Positions 7,580 through 17,184 of a stretch of 64,000 bases of DNA are shown here, piece after piece. Position 1 is the stretch's first letter. The number at the start of each line of letters is the position of its first letter. The stretch covers positions 1 to 64,000 of the forward strand of contig NZ_RCVN01000012.1 of the NCBI RefSeq assembly GCF_003697915.1, written 5' to 3'. The notes under the pieces were generated by a model. It was not told where the DNA came from. It ran no database searches and saw only the letters and a program-made list of their open reading frames with translations. A program made the translations under genes and the position numbers. Source of the DNA: Staphylococcus pseudoxylosus (GTDB taxonomy: Bacteria; Bacillota; Bacilli; Staphylococcales; Staphylococcaceae).

Positions 7580-8755
7580 TTATTTATAGACTGTTTCCAA
7601 AGCTGATTTTTCCACTGCATTGGCTACCGTTGTTACCACTTCTGAATTTAATGCATGTGGAATTACATAGTCTTTACTTAATTCACTTTCAGAAATAACA
7701 TTTGCAATACCCTGTGCAGCAGCTACTTTCATTTCAGTCGTAATATGCTGCTTACGCGCATTTAAAATGCCTCTAAAGATACCAGGGAACGCTAGTAAAT
7801 TATTGATTTGATTTGGATAATCAGAACGTCCAGTTCCTACAACAGCAGCGCCCGCAGCAATAGCTTCCTCTGGAAAAATTTCAGGTATTGGATTGGCTAA
7901 TGCAAAGATAATTGGCTGATCGCTCATTTCTTTAACGTGATTTTCATTTAAAACATTAGGTGCTGAAACACCTATGAACACATCTGCCTCTTGGATCACA
8001 TCCTCTAAACCACCGCGTTTTTGCGTTAAATTAGTCACTTCAGCAATGGCTTTTTGTGCATCATTCATCCATGTCTCGCCTTGACAAACTACGCCTTCAA
8101 TACTTAATAATACGATATCTTTATATCCAGCACTTAATAATAATTGTGCAATGGCAATACCTGCTGACCCTGCTCCATTAATCACTATTTGTACTTCATA
8201 ATCTTCTTTCTCAACTACTTTTAAGGCATTAATTAATGCAGCAAGTACAACAATAGCTGTTCCATGTTGATCGTCATGAAAAACAGGGATATCTAGTGAT
8301 TCTTTTAATCTTTTTTCAATTTCAAAACAGCGAGGTGCTGCAATATCTTCTAAATTTATTCCTGCAAAATTAGGTTGCAGTGCTTTTATAATATTAACAA
8401 TTTCTTCAGTATCTTTAGTATCTAAACAAATAGGAAATGCATCTAAATCTGCAAACTTTTTGAATAATATACTCTTTCCTTCCATGACCGGTATCGCAGC
8501 TTTAGGTCCAATATCACCTAACCCCAAAACTGCTGTCCCATCTGAAACAATACCAATCATATTACCTCTAGACGTCAATGTATTTACCTTTTCTTCATCT
8601 TCAGCAATTACATTACATACTTCAGAAACACCAGGTGTGTATACTGTGCTTAAATCTTCTTGCGTATTCACATCTACTTTACTATTAATTTCCAATTTCC
8701 CTGCATGTTTTTTATGAAGCTCTATAGATTCAGCTTTATAGTTTTTTATAGTCAT
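7580..8755 (-). CDS. malic enzyme (oxaloacetate-decarboxylating malate dehydrogenase)
   Basis: A 391-residue short-form malic enzyme converting malate to pyruvate and CO2 with NAD(P)+ reduction. Visible motifs: YTPGVSEVC near the N terminus, GLGDIGPKAAIPVMEGK with the catalytic lysine region, the metal-binding ICLDTKDTEEIV and FHDDQHGTAIV segments, the Rossmann GAGSAGIAIAQLL, and GTGRSDYPNQINN at the C-terminal active site. The length suits the bacterial single-domain type (YtsJ/MaeA group). It lies 68 bases downstream of a 2-hydroxycarboxylate carrier on the same strand and ends in a terminator, so the two make a malate uptake and decarboxylation operon. The exact cofactor is not decidable by eye. 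Confidence 0.88.
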   Translation of the reverse strand: MTIKNYKAESIELHKKHAGKLEINSKVDVNTQEDLSTVYTPGVSEVCNVIAEDEEKVNTLTSRGNMIGIVSDGTAVLGLGDIGPKAAIPVMEGKSILFKKFADLDAFPICLDTKDTEEIVNIIKALQPNFAGINLEDIAAPRCFEIEKRLKESLDIPVFHDDQHGTAIVVLAALINALKVVEKEDYEVQIVINGAGSAGIAIAQLLLSAGYKDIVLLSIEGVVCQGETWMNDAQKAIAEVTNLTQKRGGLEDVIQEADVFIGVSAPNVLNENHVKEMSDQPIIFALANPIPEIFPEEAIAAGAAVVGTGRSDYPNQINNLLAFPGIFRGILNARKQHITTEMKVAAAQGIANVISESELSKDYVIPHALNSEVVTTVANAVEKSALETVYK

Positions 8756-8823
8756 GTATTTCTACTCCCTTAATTAATTGTTATTTCGTCTTTTATTTAC
8801 AAATAGTAGTGAGTGCATTATTA

Positions 8824-10167
8824 CTAGCTTAATAATTTCATTAAGAATGTTGCTGCTATTACTGTTGATACACCACCTAATCTTGTTGCTACTTGTGCAA
8901 ACGGCATTAATGACATACGTTTTGATGCTGATAAAATTGCAACATCACCTGTGCCACCCAAGCCACTATGACATCCTGTAACAATCGCAGCATCAACTGG
9001 ATACATTTTCATCAATTTACCGACAAAAAATCCTGAGCCAATCATCGTTATAACCACTGATGCACAAATCACAATATATGCAGGTGAAACAATCTTAACA
9101 ACTTCCTCTAATGGTATATACAACATGCCTAGGCCAACCATAAGTGGCCAAGTCAAACTTGTCGATATAAATTTGTATAGCTGGTGTGCACCTTGTTCCA
9201 TTTTAGTTGGCATTAATTGTAAACATTTAATCAATGTAGCCAATAGAATCATAATAACGGGTCCTGGAATACCAATAAACTTGTGCGCAAGATCACCAAA
9301 AATAAAGAATGTACAGGCTATTAATAATCCTGCTCCCATAAGTGAAAAATCTACTTTCTTATTATCGTCGTTTGCATCAGCTGCCATCTCTTTATCATCA
9401 GATGCCTTTACCAATGTCCCGTTTCCAGATAATGACTTTTTCTTTTCACCTAGTCTCATCATTAATCCAGCTGTCACTACTGCTATAATATTACCGATAA
9501 CGGCTGCTGGTATCATTTGTGCAACAAAGGATTCAGCAGATTCCCCTAAAATTGATGAATATGCTATTGATAAAGGTAAAATGCCTTCTCCAATTCCTCC
9601 CCCAATAATAGGTACAATAATATAAAATAATGTATGTTTAATTTCATAACCAAATAACATACCTACAAGTAATCCAACAATAACTGCTGTTAAAGTACCT
9701 ACAATTAACGGAATAAACATACGGGCAAATCCCTGTATTAAAACTTTACTCTTCATTCCTAAAATACTACCGACAACGAGACATGAAATATAAAAATATA
9801 AGAAGTTTGATGTTTTCATTAACGTTGTAACGGCGTTCATCGAAGCTGTATTAAACACACCTAAAAATACTAAAGTAGATGGAAGTAATAAAGCTAAAAT
9901 TGCAGGACCCCCTATATCTTTTAAAATAGGAATTTTCATTCCTAAATCACCAAACAGTACCCCTAAAATCATAATGATCGCAAAACCACCGATCATATCA
10001 GCCGGTAACGCATTGTAAACAGAGGCAATAAATATGATTACTGCTAATGTTATATAGAGAGGTAAAGGTATAACCCCTACCTTCATATGTGTTAATTTCG
10101 ACCAGATTCGGCCATCTTTTTCTACCTCATCTATAGTAAGCGCTTTCATTTCACTTTTAGATATCAT
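8824..10167 (-). CDS. 2-hydroxycarboxylate (malate/citrate) transporter, 2HCT family
   Basis: A 447-residue membrane carrier of the CitS/CitP/MaeN family, which moves citrate or malate by Na+ or H+ symport or by precursor/product exchange. The two re-entrant GG-x-G loops are seen as IIGGGIGEGILPLS in the first half and GLGGTGDVAILSAS in the second, with about 11 hydrophobic segments. I chose the ATG at 10167 because AAGGGGG precedes it by 6 bases; the ORF track start would add 34 unsupported residues. Pairing with malic enzyme makes malate the likely substrate. A cre-like site lies within codons 6-11, so catabolite repression is likely. A CitA/DcuS-type sensor 13 kb away may be the inducer system. 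Confidence 0.85.
   Translation of the reverse strand: MISKSEMKALTIDEVEKDGRIWSKLTHMKVGVIPLPLYITLAVIIFIASVYNALPADMIGGFAIIMILGVLFGDLGMKIPILKDIGGPAILALLLPSTLVFLGVFNTASMNAVTTLMKTSNFLYFYISCLVVGSILGMKSKVLIQGFARMFIPLIVGTLTAVIVGLLVGMLFGYEIKHTLFYIIVPIIGGGIGEGILPLSIAYSSILGESAESFVAQMIPAAVIGNIIAVVTAGLMMRLGEKKKSLSGNGTLVKASDDKEMAADANDDNKKVDFSLMGAGLLIACTFFIFGDLAHKFIGIPGPVIMILLATLIKCLQLMPTKMEQGAHQLYKFISTSLTWPLMVGLGMLYIPLEEVVKIVSPAYIVICASVVITMIGSGFFVGKLMKMYPVDAAIVTGCHSGLGGTGDVAILSASKRMSLMPFAQVATRLGGVSTVIAATFLMKLLS
10135..10148 (-). promoter_or_regulatory. cre-like site in the start of the 2HCT gene
   Basis: On the minus strand TGAAAGCGCTTACT agrees with the CcpA consensus TGWAARCGYTWWCA at 13 of 14 positions. 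It lies within the first codons of the carrier gene, a place where CcpA can act as a roadblock. Confidence 0.55.
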
Positions 10168-10456
10168 TGACATCCCCCTTAAATAATGAATATTTTCATA
10201 ATATTGCTTAACGAGGAGGAATGATAGATTATGTAAATTTTTAAATCTTTTTGTAATTAAAAAAAACAAAAATATGTAACATTATTAAATAATAACGGGT
10301 AGACAGAATAATATTTTGGGTTAAACATGATTATAAGTAGAGTTATTTTAATAATCATTTTTTACCTAGGTTATAAACTTTGATAAATTAGATGTAACAT
10401 CAAATGAGTTTATCAACAACATTAAGTATGAGTTTGTTACATATAGGAGTGATTCA

Positions 10457-11365
10457 ATGACAAAATCTATACAAGTCTATCACTATGACGCTTTTAGCAC
10501 TAAAGCAAATAGAGGTAATCCAGCGGGTGTCGTATTATGTGGTGATGACTTAAAAGTTGAAGAAATGCAGGCAATTGCCTTAAAAGTTGGATTCAATGAA
10601 ACTGCTTTTCCACTTAAATCTAATAAAGCTGATTTAAGCATACGATTTTTTACGCCAGGTCATGAAATGAACCTGTGTGGTCATGCAACTATTGCAACGC
10701 TTTACGCATTAAAAACTAGAGGTTTATTACAGAATAAAACAGACTTTACAATCGAAACAAACGCTGGTGTATTACCAATAAAAATTGATAATTCAAGTGA
10801 TGATGTATATATTACTATGCAACAAGCCTCACCTCAGTTTAAAACATTCTCTGGTTCTAAGGTTGATTTAGCTAATGCTTTGGGTATAGAAACAAGCGAT
10901 TTCGACGATAAATTACCTATTGTTTATGGAAGCACAGGTGTTTGGACACTTATTACCCCGGTTAAAAACCTTAAAGTTTGTGAAAAATTGAATCCAGATA
11001 ATGAACTATTTCCTTCATTATTGAAAGAAATGCCACACATTTCGATTCATCCATTCTGTATGGAAACGCATCATTTCAACACTGATATGCATGCAAGACA
11101 TTTTTCCTCACCCTTTTCAGGTACTAAAGAAGACCCAGTCACAGGTACCGCATCCGGTGTAATGGGCGCATATTACATTAAATATATAAAACAGAGGCAG
11201 AGGGTATCTAACCCATTAACGCTACTCATCGAACAAGGTCAAGAAATAGAAAGGGATGGTAAAGTGAAGGTTGAAGTGACAACTCATACTGATGATTATG
11301 ATATAAAAATTTCTGGAAATGCTGTGTATGTCAAAACCTTTAGCATTACTTTAGATGACATTTAA
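10457..11365 (+). CDS. PhzF-family isomerase
   Basis: A 302-residue protein of the PhzF/diaminopimelate-epimerase fold. The N-terminal DAFSTKANRGNPAGVV, NETAFPL with the conserved Glu proposed as general acid/base, FFTPGHEMNLCGHAT, and the C-terminal EDPVTGTASG with its D-P-V-T-G signature are all typical. Most chromosomal PhzF-like proteins have no assigned substrate, and there are no phenazine genes here, so phenazine synthesis should not be inferred. The start has AGGAGTGATTCA upstream. It is convergent with a Lrp-type regulator and shares a terminator with it, so it is probably a single-gene unit. Confidence 0.82.
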   Translation: MTKSIQVYHYDAFSTKANRGNPAGVVLCGDDLKVEEMQAIALKVGFNETAFPLKSNKADLSIRFFTPGHEMNLCGHATIATLYALKTRGLLQNKTDFTIETNAGVLPIKIDNSSDDVYITMQQASPQFKTFSGSKVDLANALGIETSDFDDKLPIVYGSTGVWTLITPVKNLKVCEKLNPDNELFPSLLKEMPHISIHPFCMETHHFNTDMHARHFSSPFSGTKEDPVTGTASGVMGAYYIKYIKQRQRVSNPLTLLIEQGQEIERDGKVKVEVTTHTDDYDIKISGNAVYVKTFSITLDDI

Positions 11366-11372
11366 AACAATA

Positions 11373-11412
11373 AAAGCATGTGGATCATATATTTATGCCA
11401 CATGCTTTATTT
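11373..11412. terminator. bidirectional terminator between PhzF and Lrp genes
   Basis: AAAGCATGTGG pairs with CCACATGCTTT, with T-rich sequence on the plus side and A-rich sequence on the minus side. Confidence 0.8.
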
Positions 11413-11822
11413 TAAATTGTTTTTGAAAATATAAAATGTGTCTTAGTATGACCATACTTTTGTATACTATCGACAAAACTTTCTACACCTATCATGCTTT
11501 TAAATCTTACTTTAAAAATAAAACAACTTTCCCCGGAAATCCTATAACAAAATGCCACATTATCTTGTTCTGCTATATACAGCTTAAAATCTTTATATAA
11601 ATTATTTTTAATCACTATCTCTATTATGACTTCAATGTCATATCCTAACGTTTTATAATCAATTTCAATTGTATATTTGTTTATAACACCTACATCTTTC
11701 AATTTATTTATTCTTTCTCGCACCGAAGGCGTTGAAAGGTTAACTTCATTACTAATATAATTTAGAGAAACTTTACTATCTTCTTTTAAAGTTTTTAAGA
11801 TTTTTCTATCTGTTAAGTCCAT
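11412..11822 (-). CDS. Lrp/AsnC-family transcriptional regulator
   Basis: 136 residues. The N-terminal winged-helix (MDLTDRKILKTLKEDSKVSLNYISNEVNLSTPSVRERINKL region, residues 1-40) and a C-terminal RAM (amino acid sensing) domain fit the family, though the protein is slightly short (Lrp is about 150). The ligand is unknown. AAGGGGATTATATAA precedes the ATG. It is divergent from the AhpD-like gene, starting 110 bases away, so that gene is a candidate target along with its own promoter. Its stop lies in the shared terminator with the PhzF gene. Confidence 0.85.
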   Translation of the reverse strand: MDLTDRKILKTLKEDSKVSLNYISNEVNLSTPSVRERINKLKDVGVINKYTIEIDYKTLGYDIEVIIEIVIKNNLYKDFKLYIAEQDNVAFCYRISGESCFIFKVRFKSMIGVESFVDSIQKYGHTKTHFIFSKTI

Positions 11823-11932
11823 TTATATAATCCCCTTCAATTTAGTAATAATATTTACATTATACCTAATTTTTAATATGCAATTAAATTTATAAGTATC
11901 ATAAAATTAACTAAGTTAAAGGAGGAATATCT

Positions 11933-12340
11933 ATGTCTATAATTGAATTGTCTGCTTGCGGTGAAACACCTTTCCAAAAATTATTAGGTTATAACAAGGA
12001 AATTATGTATAACTGGAATAACCTTAGTAAATCATTAGAAAAGGAAGGTTTATTATCTCAAGCCTTAAAAGAAGAATTACGCAGAATGCTAGCTCAAAAG
12101 AATGGTTGCAAATACTGTAAAGCCAAAGGAAAACCAAACCATGAATTAACTGATGAAAAATCAGCCATTTGTATTGGTTTTGTAGAAGTATATCTCACTT
12201 TAGGAAATGCAATCCCTGATTATGCTATTAAAATATTGAAAGATCATCTAACTCCTTCAGAAATAAGTGAATTGATAGCATTTGTATCTTTTACTACTTG
12301 CCAACAACACTTTGGAGCAATTATGCAGTTAGAACCATAA
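11933..12340 (+). CDS. carboxymuconolactone decarboxylase/AhpD-like protein
   Basis: A 135-residue all-helical protein of the AhpD-like family. The redox motif CKYC (residues 59-62) and a histidine 8 residues later match the C-x2-C-x(n)-H active site used for peroxidase or disulfide chemistry. A second TTCQQHFG segment near the C terminus is unusual. The start has AAAGGAGGAATATCT. It is divergent from the Lrp-family regulator and stands alone, with no ahpC next to it. The function is probably a peroxide or thiol redox reaction, but the substrate is unknown. Confidence 0.7.
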   Translation: MSIIELSACGETPFQKLLGYNKEIMYNWNNLSKSLEKEGLLSQALKEELRRMLAQKNGCKYCKAKGKPNHELTDEKSAICIGFVEVYLTLGNAIPDYAIKILKDHLTPSEISELIAFVSFTTCQQHFGAIMQLEP

Positions 12341-12672
12341 CCAAATCAGATATTAATTTCAATAATTTAATCTAAAAATAAACATTAGTAGTACGAAAGG
12401 GAACGATTTGCACTAAAATATATTTATAGAACTGACCTAACTTCAGTAAAGACACTCAGAAAATTAAAAAACTTGATATAAAATATTCAGCTTAACTGAA
12501 ATGCATAATAACTATTCATTTCCATTTCGGTCATCTACTAGCTTTGTAAATAAAATAGAAACCTATATTTATATATAAAAGTTCTAGAATAACAAACTAG
12601 AATTTAAATCTTTTACAAAATTGAAGTATTAACAAGAAAGTCTCTTAACTGTTAATACTTCAAAATTAAATT
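12341..12672. other. intergenic region, no gene seen
   Basis: 332 AT-rich bases between convergent genes. The only clear element is a hairpin at 12622-12664 (GAAGTATTAACA with TGTTAATACTTC) with a weak U-run, which could end either transcript. Confidence 0.55.
12620..12664. terminator. hairpin between AhpD-like and EamA genes
   Basis: A 14-bp stem with an ATTTT tail on the minus strand. Confidence 0.55.
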
Positions 12673-13557
12673 TCACATGTATTCATTCGATTGATTAGTA
12701 GTTATAGTGACACCTATTAATGTAATAACGCCACCTATGATAGCTACAATATTAGGAACCTCTCCAAGTATAAAAAACGCCAAAATAAGAGAAACTGCTG
12801 GAGTTAAGTAAAGAGCCATTGTAGCATCGGAAACCCCCACTTTATTTATGGTATATGCTAAAGCAATGTATGGGATAACTGTTGGAAATGCACCTAGATA
12901 GAAAACAGATAAGATTGATACCACACTCGCATTTTGCAATTCAGTAAATGCATCAGGTAAAAATATCACAGTGAACAATGTACCAGCGATAATAGTGTAA
13001 ATAGTAAATGGTATAAATCCATATCTTTCTAAATAACTAGATTGAAAAGTAAAATATATACTTTCTCCTATGGAAGCTACTAATACTAAAATAATACCTA
13101 CAATCATAGCATGTAATGTCACATCATTCCCCAACGATATAAATGCTACTCCAACGAATGCAATAATTGAACCTAACCATGCTATTTTAGAAAATTTTTC
13201 TCTTAAGAAATAAGTAGCTAAAAGTGTCGCAAATATTGGTGTAGTCGAGACAATTAGACTCGCAACACCAGCACTTACGTAATATTCTCCATAACTTAAT
13301 GCTGTATGATATACAGTAAACCCACAAAAGCCTAAAACCAATATGATAGGAATATCTTTAAATACTGGTAATGAGACTTTTTTAATTATTGCTATAACTA
13401 GAAGGATTATACTCGCAAGCATTAGTCTTAATGCAGATAAATTTTCTGCTTTAAAATCATATAATGCTACTTTTATCATAGGAAATGCTGAAGCCCACAA
13501 AAATATAGTAATCATGAAAGCAAAAAAGACTTTTATTCTTGTTTTTTTGTTATTCAT
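12673..13557 (-). CDS. EamA/DMT-family transporter
   Basis: A 294-residue integral membrane protein with ten hydrophobic segments in two EamA repeats, first around residues 12-140 and second around 155-290. SxYFxFQSS and the second repeat's LGAFPTVIPYIALAY block are typical. These proteins usually export amino acids or metabolites. It is divergently transcribed, 163 bases apart, from a MocR-type PLP-binding regulator, which suggests it exports an amino acid or PLP-related compound sensed by that regulator. The ribosome site is weak (GTGGG). Its substrate is unknown. Confidence 0.8.
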   Translation of the reverse strand: MNNKKTRIKVFFAFMITIFLWASAFPMIKVALYDFKAENLSALRLMLASIILLVIAIIKKVSLPVFKDIPIILVLGFCGFTVYHTALSYGEYYVSAGVASLIVSTTPIFATLLATYFLREKFSKIAWLGSIIAFVGVAFISLGNDVTLHAMIVGIILVLVASIGESIYFTFQSSYLERYGFIPFTIYTIIAGTLFTVIFLPDAFTELQNASVVSILSVFYLGAFPTVIPYIALAYTINKVGVSDATMALYLTPAVSLILAFFILGEVPNIVAIIGGVITLIGVTITTNQSNEYM

Positions 13558-13720
13558 AAATTACCCACACTTAATATAAAAGTAATATATACTTTATCTC
13601 TTTTCATCTCTGAACGCCTACCTTCAATTTAATATGTGTTCAGAATACAAAATAAACGTTACACTAAGTACAACCAATTCGACGAAAATTAACCCAACCA
13701 ATTTTAAAAGGAAGGTATTT

Positions 13721-15118
13721 ATGAAATATAAAGATATTGCTTCATATATAAGAGAGAAAATCATTAATGGGGACTGGTTTTATGGAATGCGTATTCCATC
13801 ACAAAGAAAATTAGCAGACCAATTTAATGTAAACAGAGTTACAATCATCAAAAGTATCGAGTTATTGGAATCTGAAGGATTTATATACACTTCAAGAGGA
13901 AGCGGTACTTATGTTAATGATTATTTAAACAAAACATATATTATAAATAAATGGGAAGAAATGATGGAATGGAGCTCAAGTACCCGTAGCCAATACACTG
14001 TACAACTTATTAATAAATTAGAAACAAATCAATCATATATACATGTAAGCAAAGGCGAATTAGGAGACGAAATTCTACCACATGAAGACTTAAAAAAAGC
14101 TATGCATCGTGTTTCAAACTACATAGGCGATCTGTCATTTGGCTATAATAATGGCTATGGTTATATTAAATTGAGGGAACTTATTGCCAAAAGACTACAA
14201 AGACACAATATTTCCGTATCAAGTAAAAATATATTAATAACTTCTGGTGCGCTGCACGCTATTCAATTACTTTCAATAGGTTTTTTGAGCCAAAATACAA
14301 TTATATTTCGAAACACACCTTCTTATGTCGACTCTACAAATGTCTTCGATCTATTAAATATGCGTAGTATCAATATAAATTACAATCAACCTAAAGAATC
14401 AAAGGCACTATTAAACAGTCACCCAAATGTTTACATTAAAGCATTTTATGTAGAATCAACATTTAATAATCCTACAGGCGCAGTACTTTCATCAAAAGCA
14501 CGAGAAAATATATTAAACTATAGTAAAGTACACAATATCCCAATAATTGAAGACGATATTTACAGAGATTTATGGTTTGAAAATAAACCAAATATACCAA
14601 TCAAAGCATTTGATACGAATGGCAATGTTATTTACATTAATAGCTTTTCAAAAACAATTGCCCCAGCCATGCGTATTGGTTGGATAGCTGCTTCTGAGAA
14701 AATTGTAGAACAACTTGGAGATATTAGAATGCAAATTGATTATGGATCTAGTATATTATCTCAAATGGTTGTTTATGAAATGTTGAATAGTGGTGAATAT
14801 GATGACCACATTAAATTTGTACGTAAAGCATTAAAACAAAAAAGAGATTATATGTTAAAAATATTGAATGAAAACTTTTCAACAATTGCGACGTGGAATG
14901 TTCCTGAAGGTGGATTTTTCATATGGATGACATTAAAAGATAGTATTAATATTAAAAAAATTTTTATTGAACTTGCAGATAAAGAACAAATTCTTATTAA
15001 CCCAGGATATATTTATGGAAGTACAGAAAATACTATTAGATTATCTTATTCCTATGAAAATGATACAAATATTAAATATGCATTAGATAAACTTCGTTAT
15101 TATATTGATCAATTTTAG
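13721..15118 (+). CDS. MocR/GntR-type regulator with aminotransferase domain
   Basis: 465 residues. The N-terminal GntR winged helix (about residues 1-70, with RIPSQRKLADQFNVNRVT and YTSRGSGTYV) is fused to a fold-type-I aminotransferase domain. The PLP-binding lysine is in INSFSKTIAPAMRIGW, and the family NNPTGAV and DDIYRDLWF motifs are present. Regulators of this type bind PLP or an amino-acid adduct, and are relatives of PdxR and GabR. I chose the ATG at 13721 because AAAGGAAGG precedes it; the ORF extends 29 residues upstream without support. It faces the EamA transporter gene and probably controls it. A direct role in vitamin B6 synthesis is not supported by neighbours. Confidence 0.82.
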   Translation: MKYKDIASYIREKIINGDWFYGMRIPSQRKLADQFNVNRVTIIKSIELLESEGFIYTSRGSGTYVNDYLNKTYIINKWEEMMEWSSSTRSQYTVQLINKLETNQSYIHVSKGELGDEILPHEDLKKAMHRVSNYIGDLSFGYNNGYGYIKLRELIAKRLQRHNISVSSKNILITSGALHAIQLLSIGFLSQNTIIFRNTPSYVDSTNVFDLLNMRSININYNQPKESKALLNSHPNVYIKAFYVESTFNNPTGAVLSSKARENILNYSKVHNIPIIEDDIYRDLWFENKPNIPIKAFDTNGNVIYINSFSKTIAPAMRIGWIAASEKIVEQLGDIRMQIDYGSSILSQMVVYEMLNSGEYDDHIKFVRKALKQKRDYMLKILNENFSTIATWNVPEGGFFIWMTLKDSINIKKIFIELADKEQILINPGYIYGSTENTIRLSYSYENDTNIKYALDKLRYYIDQF

Positions 15119-15179
15119 TATAAAATCTAAATTTTTTCTTTTCGATATTCATCAAATATGTAAAGTTATTTTCGCATAC

Positions 15180-15231
15180 AAAATTCCCCCTAAATGACGG
15201 AATTTCGAATCCTAGTTTAGGGGGATTTTCA
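15180..15231. terminator. bidirectional terminator between MocR and ThrRS2 genes
   Basis: AATTCCCCCTAAA pairs with TTTAGGGGGATT across a 25-base loop, with T-rich ends on both sides. Confidence 0.7.
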
Positions 15232-15252
15232 TTGCAAAACATTCAACTTTAT

Positions 15253-17166
15253 TTAATTAAACACATTTTTTTCACTTACAATTTTTTCTACAAATTCATC
15301 AATATTATATATTTTATTTTTATTTTCATTATACTTTCGTACTGATAAAGTTTGATTATTCAATTCATCGTCACCTATAACAATAGTGTAAGGTATTTTA
15401 CTAATTTGAGCATTTCTAATTTTATATCCCATTTTTTCTTCTGTATTATCAACATTTACTCTTATCCCTTTAGACTTTAACAATTTTTTGATTCGACTTA
15501 CATGATGTAAATGTAATTTGTTATTAACAGGTATAATATTAACTTGATTAGGAGATAACCATAATGGTAATTTCCCACTATAGTGCTCTAGTAAGATACC
15601 TAAAAACCTATCTATAGATCCATAAATCGCTCTATGAATAACTACTGGTCTTTCTTTTTCATTATTTTCATTAATATAATTTAAATCAAATTTTTCTGGC
15701 ATTTGGAAATCGAGTTGTATTGTGCCACATTGGTGACTTCTACCTAATGCATCTTTAATATGAATATCTATTTTCGGCCCATAAAATGCACCGTCTTTTT
15801 CATTAAGTGTATACTTTAAATTATTATATTTTAAAACATTTTCAAGAGAAGTTTCAGCAAAATTCCATAAGTTGATATCTCCCATGTAATCATCTGGTCG
15901 TGTAGATAATTCAATTTCATAATCAAATCCAAAGATTGTATATACTTTATCTATTAAATTTATTACATTAAGAATTTCATTTTCTATTTGCTTTTTATTT
16001 ATATAGATATGAGCATCGTCTTGGTTAAATGTCCTTACTCTAAACAGACCATTTAAAGATCCACTCAGTTCATGTCTGTGTACTTGACCAAATTCAGCCA
16101 TGCGAATAGGTAAATCTCTATAGGAGTGATGTTCATTCTTATAAATCAGCATATGACCAGGACAATTCATAGGCTTTAATGAATACTTCAAATCATCTAC
16201 ATCTGTAAAATACATATTATCTTTATAGTGATCCCAGTGCCCACTATCTTTCCACAATGATTCGTTCATAATGAAAGGAGTATAAACTTCTTCGTAATCT
16301 TCTTCAAATTGTAATTTCCTTAAAAGATTTTGGAGTTCTAATCTTATAATTTGACCGTTATGCTTATAGAAAGGCATACCTGGAGCATAATCAGAAAATG
16401 TAAATAAATTCAGCTCTTTACCTAATTTTCTATGATTTATATTTTCATATTTTTCAAGAAATAACTCATGATCCTCTAAGGCTTCTCTGCTAGAAAAGGC
16501 TATACCTGATATACGTTGTAGAGGTTCATTATTTACATCTCTTAACCAATTTGTAGACGAAATATTTTTCAACTTATAATTTTTAAGTTTTGTTAAATTA
16601 CTTATAATAGGATAAGTAATTAATGATATATAATCTCCAATTTTAGCAATTTTAATATTTTCTTCATTATTATGTTCAATATGGTACTTCATATATGCTT
16701 TGTCTGCTAAAACTACTTTAGCTTTTTCTTTAGACATTTCCGATATCTCTATTGTTGGATTAGATTCAATAAGTTTATACAATGCTTTATTTATATCTTT
16801 CAAGTCATTTTTATTAATGTTCTTGATTGGATTTTGAAAATCACAATAAAAAGAATTATTATCTACGCCTAAATCTGCAATTTTAATATTTTCAAATTGT
16901 TTTTGTATAACATAACTAATTAAAAAAGCTAATGTGTATTTTATTGATTCCTCAGCTTCTTTATCTTCATAAGTTATAAAATCTACTTTACTATTTTCTT
17001 TAATCACATAAGTTATTTCTTTTAACTCACCATTAACATATCCTAGGGCAGCCTTTTTTGAGAAAGAGTTACCAATACTTTTAGCAATATGAAATAATGT
17101 TGTTTCCTGTGGCACCTCCAATTCATTATTATTTGATAATTCAATCTTCATATTATCTTCAAACAT
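15253..17166 (-). CDS. second threonyl-tRNA synthetase with a degenerate editing site
   Basis: 637 residues, the full bacterial ThrRS length. TGS region about 8-65, editing-like region 70-235, catalytic core 240-525, anticodon-binding domain 530-637. The catalytic zinc ligands are kept: Cys335 in MNCPGH, His386 in QDDAH and His511 in VIHRA. The four residues that form the editing site in ordinary ThrRS (H-x3-H and C-x3-H) are gone: the aligned positions read FLISY (Phe81, Tyr85) and ITYPI (Ile183, Ile187). It charges tRNA-Thr but should not clear Ser-tRNA-Thr. The start follows AAAGGAGTGTTATCA. It is preceded by a T-box leader, so it is expressed when threonyl-tRNA is scarce. It is much more AT-rich than its neighbours. 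The housekeeping thrS is not in this window. Confidence 0.88.
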   Translation of the reverse strand: MFEDNMKIELSNNNELEVPQETTLFHIAKSIGNSFSKKAALGYVNGELKEITYVIKENSKVDFITYEDKEAEESIKYTLAFLISYVIQKQFENIKIADLGVDNNSFYCDFQNPIKNINKNDLKDINKALYKLIESNPTIEISEMSKEKAKVVLADKAYMKYHIEHNNEENIKIAKIGDYISLITYPIISNLTKLKNYKLKNISSTNWLRDVNNEPLQRISGIAFSSREALEDHELFLEKYENINHRKLGKELNLFTFSDYAPGMPFYKHNGQIIRLELQNLLRKLQFEEDYEEVYTPFIMNESLWKDSGHWDHYKDNMYFTDVDDLKYSLKPMNCPGHMLIYKNEHHSYRDLPIRMAEFGQVHRHELSGSLNGLFRVRTFNQDDAHIYINKKQIENEILNVINLIDKVYTIFGFDYEIELSTRPDDYMGDINLWNFAETSLENVLKYNNLKYTLNEKDGAFYGPKIDIHIKDALGRSHQCGTIQLDFQMPEKFDLNYINENNEKERPVVIHRAIYGSIDRFLGILLEHYSGKLPLWLSPNQVNIIPVNNKLHLHHVSRIKKLLKSKGIRVNVDNTEEKMGYKIRNAQISKIPYTIVIGDDELNNQTLSVRKYNENKNKIYNIDEFVEKIVSEKNVFN

Positions 17167-17184
17167 TGATAACACTCCTTTATT

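Noticed and set aside
10457-11365. Phenazine biosynthesis
   Set aside because: PhzF-like proteins are common in bacteria without phenazines, and no other phz gene is present.
15200-15225. TTCGAATCC resembling a tRNA T-loop near 15204
   Set aside because: The surrounding sequence folds as a terminator hairpin, and no acceptor or anticodon stem can be drawn.
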